Shown here piece by piece: positions 1-7,810 of a stretch of DNA of 64,000 nucleotides. Positions within the stretch are counted from its first letter, which is position 1; the number at the start of each line of letters is the position of its first letter. The notes under the pieces are model-generated. The model did no database searches and was not told the DNA's origin. It worked only from the letters and a program-made list of their open reading frames with translations. A program made the translations under genes and the position numbers. This DNA is from CAWFLT01 sp963816795 (GTDB lineage: Bacteria; Acidobacteriota; Vicinamibacteria; Vicinamibacterales; SCN-69-37). The stretch lies in the NCBI GenBank assembly GCA_963816795.1, contig CAWFLT010000001.1, positions 62,001-126,000 on the forward strand, written 5' to 3'.

Positions 1-2
1 CT

Positions 3-3000
3 CCCGCCCAGCAATGGGTGACGGAGACCCGGGACCCGAAACAGACGCAGGACGAGGATTTCGCGAAGTCCTACGCCGAGTGGACGGGGCCGTCCTACTA
101 TGGCAGCCCGCTCGTCGACCACCTGCCGAAGGTGCCGGGCATCCCGACGCCGAAAGACGTGCTCGGCTACCACGCGGGCGCCCCGCGCAAGCTGACCTAC
201 TACGCCGACCTGCTCAAGTACTACCGGGCGCTGGCCGCCGCCACCCCCCGGGTCAAGGTCGAGACGATCGGCAAATCGGATGAGGACCGGGAACTGGTCG
301 TGGTGTGGGTCTCCTCCGAACAGAACATCAAGAACCTCCAGCAGAACCGCGACAACCTGGCCCGGCTGGCCGATCCGCGCGGCGTACCGGAGACGACGAT
401 CAAACAGCTGCTCAGCACCACCAAGCCGCACTATCACTTGATGGGCGGCCTCCACAGCAGCGAAACGGGACCGCCAGAAATGCTGATGGAGCTCGTGTAC
501 CGGCTGGCGGTCGAGTCGTCGCCGTACATCTCCAACATTCGCGACAACGTCTATGTGTCAGTGACGCCGGTCGCCGACGCTGACGGGCGCGACCGCAACG
601 TCGATCAGTTCTATTGCACGCAGGACCTGCAGGCCGAGGCCGCGCTCGCGGCGCCCGCCCCCGCCTCCGCGGCCACAAACCAGCCCGCTACGGCGGGCCG
701 GGGCGGAACGGCGGGGCGAGGGGCCTCCCCGGCAAACACCGCCGCTACGGCGCCCCAAGGGGCGGCACGGGCACGGCGTCCGCGGCCAGCGCCCCGGCAG
801 CTCCGGCAGCGCCAGGGTGGTCCCGGCGGCGGCGGGAACACGTGCTCGCTCCCGTACTGGGGCAAGTACGTCTACCACGACAACAATCGCGACATTAACC
901 TGTCGCAGGTGTCGATGCGCGCGATCACCGACTGGTACTACACCGCGCATCCGCCGATCATGCACGACCTGCACGAGTCGCTTTCGCTGATGTACACCTA
1001 CAGCGGCGGCCCGCCACAGAATCCCAATCTCGATCCGATCCTCTTCGCCGAGCTGCCGTTCTTCTCGAACTGGGAGCTCTCGCAGATGACCAAGTGGGGC
1101 ATGCCGGGCGTGTACACGCACGGATTCATGGACGGCTGGTCGCCCGGCTATCTCGGGTCGGTCGCCTACAACCACAACGGCATGATGCGGATGTACGAGA
1201 CGCAGTCGGGCCGTGACAGCGGGCCCGGCCCAGCGGCGGCTGGCGGCGGCGCGGGCGCGGCCGGTGGACGCGGCGCCGGGCGCGGCGGCGGCCGCGGTGG
1301 CGATGCCGCGGCCGGCGGTAATACCGCGGCTGGGCGCGGGGCCGGAGTGGCCGGCGGCGGCGAGGCGGAAACAGGCCGCGGTGCTGGTGTCGCCGGCGGC
1401 ACGGGCGCTGGCGCTGGCCAGACGCCGCCGGCCGGACGCGCCGGCGCTCCTGGCGGTGCACCTGGCGGCGGCCGTGGACCGGCCGCGCCGACAGGTCGCG
1501 GTGGCGGCCAGGACCGCGAGTGGTATCGCGGCATTCCCGTCCCCCCCAACGCGGCCGCGACCTTCACGCGCCGCAACAACACGAATTACATGCAGACCGG
1601 CGTGCTGTCCGGGCTGCAGCTCACGGCGATGTTCCCGAATCTCGTGCTCGAGAACTTCTACACGAAGACGAAGAACTCGATCGATCAGGGACTCAAGCAG
1701 GCGCCGTTCGGCTACGTGATCTCGGCGCAGCGTGACCTCACCCGCCCGGCGGAGCTCGTCCGCATCCTGCGCGCGCAGGGCATCGAGGTCGGCCAGACCA
1801 CCGCCGACATCAAGGCCGGTGACGTCTCGATCGCCGCCGGCTCGTACGTGATCAAAGGCGGCCAGCCGTACTTTCGTCTGGCGAAGAACCTGCTCGAAAA
1901 GCAGAACTATCCCGATCCCGCGCTCCGCACCTATGACGACAGCGGGTGGACGATGGGCTATGCGTTCAACGTGGACGTGAAAGAGGTGCGCGACAAGTCG
2001 ATTCTCGACGTCAACGCGCCGCTCGTGAAGGCTGACGGCGTGCGCGGCCGGATCACCGGATCGGGAACCGCGGCCCTCGCCGTCGCGCACTACGGCTCGA
2101 ACAACATGATCGCGTTCCGCTACAAGCTGCGTGCCGTCCCGATGAAGGTGGCCGACAAGTCGTTCAGCGCGGACGGCGTGGAAATCCCGGCCGGCTCCTT
2201 CCTCATCACCGGCGCGGACATCACGGCGGCGCGAACCGCCGTCGATCAGTACGGCCTCACCGCGTTCGCGCTCTCGGCGGTGCCGACCGTACCGATGCAC
2301 GATGCCGATCCGCCGCGGGTGGCGATCTACTCCCAGTGGAGCGGCACGCAGGAGCTTGGCTGGTATCGTCACGCGTTCGACAAGTTCGGGATCCCGTTCG
2401 ATCTCATCTACAAGGAACGCGTCAAGAAAGGCAGCCTGAAGGGCGACTACGACGTGATCATCATGGCGGCGCAGAACGTCAGCCGCGCGCAGGTGATGAC
2501 GCCGGCGGCGGCGCGCCCGCAGCCGTACATGAAGGGCGGGAAGTACCAGTTCCTCGGCATGTACGGCGAGACGATGGATACCAGCGGTGGATTCGGCCAG
2601 GAAGGCATCGATGCGTTCAAGGCGTTTCTCGAGGCCGGCGGGACGTTGATCACGACCGACAGCGCCGTGCGCTTCCCGATCGAGATGGGCTTTGCCCGCA
2701 CCGTGGACACCGAAGCGGTGCCGGGCATCAACGCGCAGAAGCCGCTGGTGCAGGCCGAGATCGTCCAGACCGATCACCCGTCGTTCTACGGCTACACCGA
2801 CCGGATCTTCCCGATCAAGTACGCGACGCAACAGACGTTCTTCCGGGTCGGCACGGCCGATCAAGGCAACGTGCTGGCGCGTTTCGTCGGCGGCGATGCC
2901 GCCGTGCTGAGCGGCCTGATGGTCGGCGGCGACGCGATTCGCGGCCGCGCATTCGCCGTCGACGTGCCCGAAGCCTACCGCGGCAAGGGCCGGGTGATCA

Positions 3001-3098
3001 TGTTCGCCAACAACCCGGTGTACCGCTGGCAGAACCACGGCGAGTTCAACATGGTCTTCAACTCGATCGTGAATTGGAACGATCTCGGCGCAAAGTAA
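3..3098 (+). CDS. M14-family zinc carboxypeptidase-like secreted protein, 5' end cut by window
   Basis: Zinc peptidase of the M14 type, expected outside the cytoplasm. The frame is already open at the window edge (in-frame codons read PAQQW before the first GTG at 18), so the signal peptide probably lies upstream. The zinc motif HxxE is visible as GGLHSSETGPPEM near residue 145, and a later DLHES near residue 315, after NNRDIN, fits the third zinc ligand region. Two Gly/Ala/Arg-rich low-complexity stretches (about residues 205-285 and 400-525) interrupt the catalytic part. The C-terminal half holds a glutamine-amidotransferase-like fold segment, common in large acidobacterial M14 proteins. 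Over 1000 residues without a frameshift, unlike many neighbours. Substrate unknown; the M14 assignment is good, exact activity is inference. Confidence 0.85.
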   Translation, partial: PAQQWVTETRDPKQTQDEDFAKSYAEWTGPSYYGSPLVDHLPKVPGIPTPKDVLGYHAGAPRKLTYYADLLKYYRALAAATPRVKVETIGKSDEDRELVVVWVSSEQNIKNLQQNRDNLARLADPRGVPETTIKQLLSTTKPHYHLMGGLHSSETGPPEMLMELVYRLAVESSPYISNIRDNVYVSVTPVADADGRDRNVDQFYCTQDLQAEAALAAPAPASAATNQPATAGRGGTAGRGASPANTAATAPQGAARARRPRPAPRQLRQRQGGPGGGGNTCSLPYWGKYVYHDNNRDINLSQVSMRAITDWYYTAHPPIMHDLHESLSLMYTYSGGPPQNPNLDPILFAELPFFSNWELSQMTKWGMPGVYTHGFMDGWSPGYLGSVAYNHNGMMRMYETQSGRDSGPGPAAAGGGAGAAGGRGAGRGGGRGGDAAAGGNTAAGRGAGVAGGGEAETGRGAGVAGGTGAGAGQTPPAGRAGAPGGAPGGGRGPAAPTGRGGGQDREWYRGIPVPPNAAATFTRRNNTNYMQTGVLSGLQLTAMFPNLVLENFYTKTKNSIDQGLKQAPFGYVISAQRDLTRPAELVRILRAQGIEVGQTTADIKAGDVSIAAGSYVIKGGQPYFRLAKNLLEKQNYPDPALRTYDDSGWTMGYAFNVDVKEVRDKSILDVNAPLVKADGVRGRITGSGTAALAVAHYGSNNMIAFRYKLRAVPMKVADKSFSADGVEIPAGSFLITGADITAARTAVDQYGLTAFALSAVPTVPMHDADPPRVAIYSQWSGTQELGWYRHAFDKFGIPFDLIYKERVKKGSLKGDYDVIIMAAQNVSRAQVMTPAAARPQPYMKGGKYQFLGMYGETMDTSGGFGQEGIDAFKAFLEAGGTLITTDSAVRFPIEMGFARTVDTEAVPGINAQKPLVQAEIVQTDHPSFYGYTDRIFPIKYATQQTFFRVGTADQGNVLARFVGGDAAVLSGLMVGGDAIRGRAFAVDVPEAYRGKGRVIMFANNPVYRWQNHGEFNMVFNSIVNWNDLGAK

Positions 3099-3118
3099 GG
3101 AGTCTCTCGGACAAAGCT

Positions 3119-3189
3119 CAACGTGAAGGTCGTGAAGTCGTAAAGAAGAGCTTCGAAGAAGTTCTTCAGAACTTCACGCCTTCACGTTG
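3119..3189. terminator. Hairpin between convergent genes
   Basis: Arms at 3119-3138 (CAACGTGAAGGTCGTGAAGT) and 3171-3189 are near-perfect inverted repeats, with a second small palindrome (GAAGTTCTTC) in the loop. It lies between the stops of the M14 gene and the convergent anti-sigma gene, so a bidirectional terminator is the natural reading. No U-tract is obvious. Confidence 0.6.
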
Positions 3190-3201
3190 AAGGTTTTGTG
3201 T

Positions 3202-4066
3202 CTACTGAGCTTTCCCCAGCAACACGATATCCCCCGCCGGCACCGGCACTCCGCCGGCGCGTTCGAGGGAGACCGCCAGCGCGTCTGGCGGTTCGGTGAT
3301 CAGCGACGGCGACACCATGATGCTGCCGACGCCCGTTCGCGTCCACCGTGAACAGGCCGCCGCTGGTTGTCTGACCGCCCTTGATCACCCACAACTGATA
3401 GATCCTGGTCAGGTCGATCGGCGGAAGCCCTTCCGCATTGAAGAGTAAGCCCAGCGATCGGCTCCAGAAGCCGCGGGCGATCGCGTTCGGCGCCGGGCCT
3501 TGTCCTTTCAGGCTGACCTGAATCATGTCCGGCGCAGAGAGCACCCGGATCGTCGTCCGGAGCGCGGCCGCGTCACGGCGCGCGGCGGCCAATTCGCCGC
3601 GCAACGTGTCGGCCTGGGCGGAGGCATCAGCCACGGTCTCGCGAAGCGCCTGCACTTGCGTTCGCAGCGACCACGCATAGATGCCGGCCGCGACGGCGAG
3701 CGTGAGCGACGCCGCGAGCGCCAGCGCGTTCCAGGCGGTCGGGCGCGGGCGATCGTGCAGGGCAACCGGTGCGGTGGTCTTCGGCTGAATGTCGGGTACC
3801 GGCGAGGCATCGGTCGCGCGGCCCGAGGCCTGCGCGACGGCGTTGGCCAGGACCCGGGCCTTGAGAGACGCCGGCGGATCGACCGGATCGGCCGTCGCCA
3901 GCCCGATGCCGATCACGACCCGCTGCATCTGTCGGAGCTCCGCCTGGCAGGCGGCACACGTCGCCAGGTGCGCCTCGAACGCCGACTTCTCGGCCGTATC
4001 GAGCGCGCCCAGCGCGTAGGCCGACACCAGGTCGTCGAACTGCTCGTGTGGCGTCGCCATCGTCAT
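3202..4066 (-). CDS. Anti-sigma factor, zinc-finger/RskA type, frameshifted near its C-terminus
   Basis: Membrane anti-sigma factor that would hold the adjacent ECF sigma factor inactive. The N-terminus carries the zinc-binding HxxxCxxC motif (HLATCAAC, residues about 33-40), then a linker, one transmembrane helix around residues 107-130, a coiled stretch and an RskA-like C-terminal domain outside the membrane. Its ATG overlaps the sigma-factor stop by four bases, so the two are translationally coupled. Near 3345 one extra base shifts the frame: removing it (GGG followed by an extra C before GTC) gives the natural ending VPVPAGDIVLLGKAQ and a stop at 3202; without the correction the protein ends in Arg-rich nonsense. 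Confidence 0.85.
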
Positions 4067-4647
4067 GTCGCCAGCACCGTGCGCAGGGCCGCCATGGCCG
4101 AACGCAGGCGCGTTTTTACCGTGCCGAGGGGAACTCCGGTCCGTTCGGCGATTTCCGAATGCGTCAAGCCTTCGTAGTACGCGAGCTCGACCAGCGCGCG
4201 CTGGTTCTCGGGCAACTGCGTGAGCGCCTCGCGCACCTGCTTCACATCTTCGGCAGAAATCGTGGTGGCTTCAGGCGAGCGTTCCGGCGACACCAGCGGG
4301 GCGACGAGCGTCGGTTCGACGCCGCTCACCTGGTCCGGACGGGCCTTGCGCGCGCGGAGACGATCGATCGCGCGCGCGCGCGTCAGCATGACGATCCAGC
4401 CGGCCACGCTCGCCCGCGCTTGCTCGTACCGGCGGGCGTCTCGCCAGACCTGCGCGAACACATCCTGGACGACCTCCTCCGCCTGGTCCGGCTGCGGCAG
4501 GATCCGCCGGGCGAGTCCATACACCGTCGCGGCATAGCGGTCGTAGAGTTGACCCAACGCGTCTCCCGATCCACGAGCGACGTCCTGGATCAGCTGCCAA
4601 TCGACCTGAACCGCAGCGTCACGGGTGACTGAGTTCTGGAGTGTCAA
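4063..4647 (-). CDS. RNA polymerase sigma factor, ECF family (SigK-like)
   Basis: Directs RNA polymerase to stress promoters. Sigma-70 region 2 is seen around residues 28-95 (LYDRYAATVYGLARRIL, then the Asp/Glu-rich AEEVVQDVFAQVW segment), and region 4 at the C-terminus (LPENQRALVELAYYEG and the helix-turn-helix THSEIAERTGVPLGTVKTRL). At 194 residues it has the usual ECF size. It is followed directly by its anti-sigma partner with an ATGA overlap, the normal arrangement for the SigK/RskA-type pair. Target genes cannot be told from the window. Confidence 0.93.
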   Translation of the reverse strand: MTLQNSVTRDAAVQVDWQLIQDVARGSGDALGQLYDRYAATVYGLARRILPQPDQAEEVVQDVFAQVWRDARRYEQARASVAGWIVMLTRARAIDRLRARKARPDQVSGVEPTLVAPLVSPERSPEATTISAEDVKQVREALTQLPENQRALVELAYYEGLTHSEIAERTGVPLGTVKTRLRSAMAALRTVLAT

Positions 4648-4700
4648 GCCGTTCTGACAGTACTACGGGGCTCAGCGACAGGGCGGATTTTGCTGGTGCT

Positions 4701-4758
4701 GACACGCCCGCGCCGATGTCTGGCGCGGGCCCGATCGCGGGGCGTGGGGCCCCGCGCC
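4701..4758 (+). repeat. GC-rich intergenic palindrome, copy 1 of a REP-like family
   Basis: Two consecutive hairpins: CCCGCGCC with GGCGCGGG, then a second built on CGCGGGGCGTGGGGCCCCGC. The same design (GACACCCCGCGCC, GGCGCGGGCCCGAGGCGCG, GGGGTGGGGCCCCGCGCC) recurs near 10.5, 16.5, 28.8, 30.8 and, degenerate or partial, 25.1 and 40.0 kb. It occupies the 130-base gap between the sigma-factor start and the end of the acyltransferase gene. Confidence 0.75.
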
Positions 4759-4777
4759 TTCAAGCAAGTTGATGCCC

Positions 4778-5845
4778 TCACACTTGCCGAGCCCTCATAT
4801 GGGTCGGGATCTCGAATCGCACCCCGCCGCGACGTTCCCACCAAATCGCAGCCAAGAGCATCAGCCCCGTGAACACCACAAAGGCGGGAATGGACCACTG
4901 GAGCGGCAGGGACCGTTGAATCGGATACGTGAACACGCCGTACGCGATCTCGACGTGGACCCAATACACGAACAGCGAGGTCCGGCCGAATACCAGCAGC
5001 GGACTCCATCGGGCGGCGCTCGGGCGCTGCATCCAGAGCCAGGCGAGACCGAGCGCCAGCATCATCGCGCCGACGCGAATGAGGAAGAACGACAGCGACG
5101 TCGTCCAGAACGCGGAATTGCCGAAGGGCGCCGGCAGGTACTGGCCGATGAGTCCGCTCGCAAGCGTGACCGCGCCGGCCGCGGCGAAGCGCCGTTGCCA
5201 ACGCGTGGTATCGATCGCCGCGCGGTCTCTGGCCATCCAGGCGCCGACGACGGCACCGGCGAAGACGAGCGCTATCCAGGGGAAGAGACTGAACACGCCG
5301 AACGTGCCGACCGGCCGGAAGTACGCTTCCAGGCGTGGATGCAGGAGCGTCGGCCACCAGGCGGCCCGAATGAACGGCGTGATCAGCACGAACCCGATGG
5401 CCGGAAGGAGCAGCCACGTCATGGTCCGCCGCGGCGTGGTCGTACGGCCGGTGCAGAAGGCGCACGCGACGATCGAGAGGCCGAGGATGTTCAAGATGTC
5501 AGGCTTGAGCAGTACATTCCAGCTCGCGTTCGGATTGAGGAGAAAACCCTGCAGCCGAAACAGATGCGCGAGGCCGAAAACCTGCCAGCCGCGCTTCTGC
5601 AGGGACCACGCTGCCGCACGCCGGTCGATCCCCCTATCCACTCTGGCGGCAACGGCGAGCGGAATCGCCACACCCGCAAGAAACAGAAAAAGCGGCGCGG
5701 CGAGGCCGCCGATGGTGCCGACGATCATCCAGACGAGCCCCTGACGCTCGGCGCCAGGCAGCGTCCACGAGTCCAGAGCGTGCCACTCGATCATCGCGAG
5801 GACCGCGACTCCGCGGAGCCAGTCGATGTGCCTGAGGCGCGACAC
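4778..5845 (-). CDS. Integral membrane protein, heparan-alpha-glucosaminide acetyltransferase-like (DUF1624/YeiB type)
   Basis: Polytopic inner-membrane protein of about 355 residues. The N-terminus IDWLRGVAVLAMIEWHALD and the following Gly-rich membrane segment GGLAAPLFLFLAGVA match the DUF1624/HGSNAT catalytic family, whose members are thought to pass acyl groups across the membrane using conserved Arg/His residues. Eight to ten hydrophobic segments follow. It starts five bases after the OsmC-family gene ends on the same strand, suggesting one transcript. The family call is moderately firm; substrate unknown. Confidence 0.75.
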   Translation of the reverse strand: MSRLRHIDWLRGVAVLAMIEWHALDSWTLPGAERQGLVWMIVGTIGGLAAPLFLFLAGVAIPLAVAARVDRGIDRRAAAWSLQKRGWQVFGLAHLFRLQGFLLNPNASWNVLLKPDILNILGLSIVACAFCTGRTTTPRRTMTWLLLPAIGFVLITPFIRAAWWPTLLHPRLEAYFRPVGTFGVFSLFPWIALVFAGAVVGAWMARDRAAIDTTRWQRRFAAAGAVTLASGLIGQYLPAPFGNSAFWTTSLSFFLIRVGAMMLALGLAWLWMQRPSAARWSPLLVFGRTSLFVYWVHVEIAYGVFTYPIQRSLPLQWSIPAFVVFTGLMLLAAIWWERRGGVRFEIPTHMRARQV

Positions 5846-5849
5846 GCCC

Positions 5850-6361
5850 CTACTCGTGAATGCGGTGAGTGGCCGTAAACGCGATGTCCGGATTGAGGCT
5901 GTTCCAGACCGAGCAGTACTTCACGCGCGAGAGCTCGATGGCGCGATCGACGACGTGGGCGTCGATGCGGCCGGTGAGATCGAAGTGCAGCGTCACGGAA
6001 ATGAAGCGCCGCGGATGCTCGGACGCTCGCTTGCCGATGAACTTGACGGACATCGTGCGAAGGTCGTTACGTGCGCGTTCGAGCACGTGCACGACGTCCA
6101 TCGCCATGCAGGCCATGATCGCGTACCCCAACGCCTGCGGCGGAGAGGTCACGCCGGGCGATCCGCTGTGGAGCTCGATCGCCGGACTGCCCGAACTGTT
6201 CCTGAACTTGAGCTCGCCGGCCCAATCGAGCGAGAGCGAGATCGTGTCGGACGGCTTTTTCTTGGCCGGCGCCTTCGCCGGCGGCGCCGGTTCGAGCTCC
6301 GCCAGATCCGATTCCTCATCGCTGGCCGGAATCGGCTCCGGGCCGGGCGAGGGATCTCCAT
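5850..6361 (-). CDS. OsmC family protein (peroxide/organic hydroperoxide-related), start unresolved
   Basis: OsmC-fold protein, a family of thiol peroxidases and related proteins. The conserved stretch SPPQALGYAIMACMAMDVV carries the family's helix with the redox Cys, and a second Cys occurs in VKYCSVWNSL near the C-terminus. The domain clearly begins upstream of the first in-frame ATG at 6152 (TISLSLDWAGELKFRN is OsmC-like), preceded by an Ala/Pro/Lys linker. No ATG exists in that frame; the nearest start, ATG at 6361, is in another frame, so a frameshift between 6300 and 6361 is likely. Sits just upstream of, and close to, the membrane acyltransferase gene. Confidence 0.75.
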
Positions 6362-6494
6362 TGCCGCCGCCCGCTCGTGGTTGCGACGTTGAGCCTGGAG
6401 CGGGGTGGTGTCGCGTCGCGGATATCCAAGACGGGCAATTATAGCCCCGCCCTCACGCAGGTCGTGGTGACGGACTGCGCGGTCGGCCGCAGAT

Positions 6495-7292
6495 TCAGGA
6501 ACTGCTCGACGCGGTGGAGCCCTGAGCGCCCGGCCGGCCCGACGCGCTGCCGAAGAGATTCGACGCCATGAGCCAGGCGAGCGGCAGGATCACGAGGAGA
6601 TAGGTCAGGTACTGTCCGTAGATGCCGTCGGGACCGTACGGCTCGGTGGCCCAGTGCCACGCATCGGCGTTCGGAATGCCGATGTTCGCTTCAGTCAGTT
6701 CGTGGAACCCGTAGATCACGAGCTGAATCACGAACACGAACAGAAACACCGCAGTGACCTGGAAAAAGCGCGCGAGATTCACGCGGCGTCCGTAGCGCGT
6801 CCACAGCCAGGCGATTCCCGCCGCCACCACCGTGCCCGCCACCGCGCCGATCAAGACGGACTTGTCGTCGACCTGAAACAACAGCGTGTTCATGAGGAGC
6901 GCCGTCTCCATGCCTTCACGCGCGATCATGAGCACCGTGAAGCCGAGCACTCCCAGAAACGCGCTCGCGCCGACTTTCGCCGCCTCGCTCTCGAGGCGAC
7001 CTTCGATACTGGCCTTCATCCGGCGGCCGGTGCGCCACATGTGAACGATCAAGGTGCCAACCAGCAGCGCGGCCACGAGCGCGAGGACACCCTCCCAGAG
7101 CGCCTGATTGCTCGCGCGCTGGAGCAGGACGCCGGCGCCGATGCTCACGACCACGGCAATCGCGATCCCCCAATGCACCGCCGACACCAGTCGAGCGCGG
7201 CCGGTCTTGCGCAGATAGGAAAGGCTGATGGCGATAATGAGGAACGCTTCGAGTCCCTCGCGAAGGGTGATGACGAACGACTGGCCAATCAT
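6495..7292 (-). CDS. FTR1-family high-affinity iron permease
   Basis: Inner-membrane ferric iron permease. Both diagnostic REGxE motifs are present: REGLEAFLII near residue 12 and REGMETALLM near residue 120; about seven transmembrane helices complete the usual 260-residue fold. I prefer the ATG at 7292 (MIGQSFVITLREGLE), because the REGLE motif normally sits close to the N-terminus; an upstream start at 7352 would add 20 polar residues. It is divergent from the PadR regulator, sharing a 180-base promoter region. No FtrABC partner genes (cupredoxin or ferredoxin-like) are adjacent, so it may act alone or with unlinked partners. Confidence 0.9.
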   Translation of the reverse strand: MIGQSFVITLREGLEAFLIIAISLSYLRKTGRARLVSAVHWGIAIAVVVSIGAGVLLQRASNQALWEGVLALVAALLVGTLIVHMWRTGRRMKASIEGRLESEAAKVGASAFLGVLGFTVLMIAREGMETALLMNTLLFQVDDKSVLIGAVAGTVVAAGIAWLWTRYGRRVNLARFFQVTAVFLFVFVIQLVIYGFHELTEANIGIPNADAWHWATEPYGPDGIYGQYLTYLLVILPLAWLMASNLFGSASGRPGAQGSTASSSS

Positions 7293-7437
7293 GAATTGGT
7301 TCCGCTTGGGTTGGACCTTAATGAGACAGGTCTCGTTTAGTCGAGCCAGCATAGCATTAAACCGGACCTCCCAAGTCGTATTTACACAATCACCTTCGCC
7401 CGCCGCAGGCGGGGCGGAGGCGGCAAGCCGAACTTTG

Positions 7438-7471
7438 CCTACATTGCAGACGTATTAGGCCTACAATGCAG
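7438..7471. promoter_or_regulatory. Direct repeat operator candidate before the PadR gene
   Basis: CCTACATTGCAG (7438-7449) and CCTACAATGCAG (7460-7471) are 12-base direct repeats whose starts are 22 bases apart, two turns of the helix. They sit immediately before the ATG at 7475 of a PadR regulator, which usually controls its own ADOP-permease operon. The role as operator is inference. Confidence 0.4.
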
Positions 7472-7474
7472 TCC

Positions 7475-7810
7475 ATGTCGGAGACGCCCTACCTGGGCGA
7501 GCTCGAGCAGTTGCTCCTGCTCGCGATCCTGCAGTGCGGAGACGACGCCTACACCGTGCCGATCCGCGAGGTGCTGGCCGAGCGAAGCCGGCGCCGCATC
7601 GCGCGCGGGGCGCTGTACACCTCCCTCGATCGGCTCGAGGCCAAGGGACTGGTGTCGTCGCGGCTCGGCGAACCGCTGGCCGTCAGGGGTGGACGCTCTC
7701 GCCGCTATTTCACTGTCACGCCCACCGGCGTCGAAGCCCTGCGCGCCGCGCGGCTGGCCGTCGCGAATCTGTCGCATGGCCTGGACGCCGTCCTGGGAGG
7801 CCCGAGGTGA
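7475..7810 (+). CDS. PadR family transcriptional regulator
   Basis: DNA-binding repressor with the PadR winged helix: YLGELEQLLLLAILQC at the N-terminus, the recognition helix region IARGALYTSLDRLEAKGLV, and the wing GRSRRYFTVTPTG. About 111 residues, usual for the short PadR subgroup. I chose ATG 7475 over 7466 because the upstream one overlaps the direct repeat and MSETPYLGELE matches the usual N-terminus. Its stop overlaps the GTG start of the ADOP permease (GTGA), the standard acidobacterial PadR-ADOP pair; it most likely controls that permease. Confidence 0.92.
   Translation: MSETPYLGELEQLLLLAILQCGDDAYTVPIREVLAERSRRRIARGALYTSLDRLEAKGLVSSRLGEPLAVRGGRSRRYFTVTPTGVEALRAARLAVANLSHGLDAVLGGPR

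Noticed and set aside
558..3038. Long open frame antisense to the M14 peptidase
   Set aside because: No recognisable domain, His/Arg/Asp-rich composition typical of the reverse of a GC3-rich gene, and the sense strand has a clear M14 protein.
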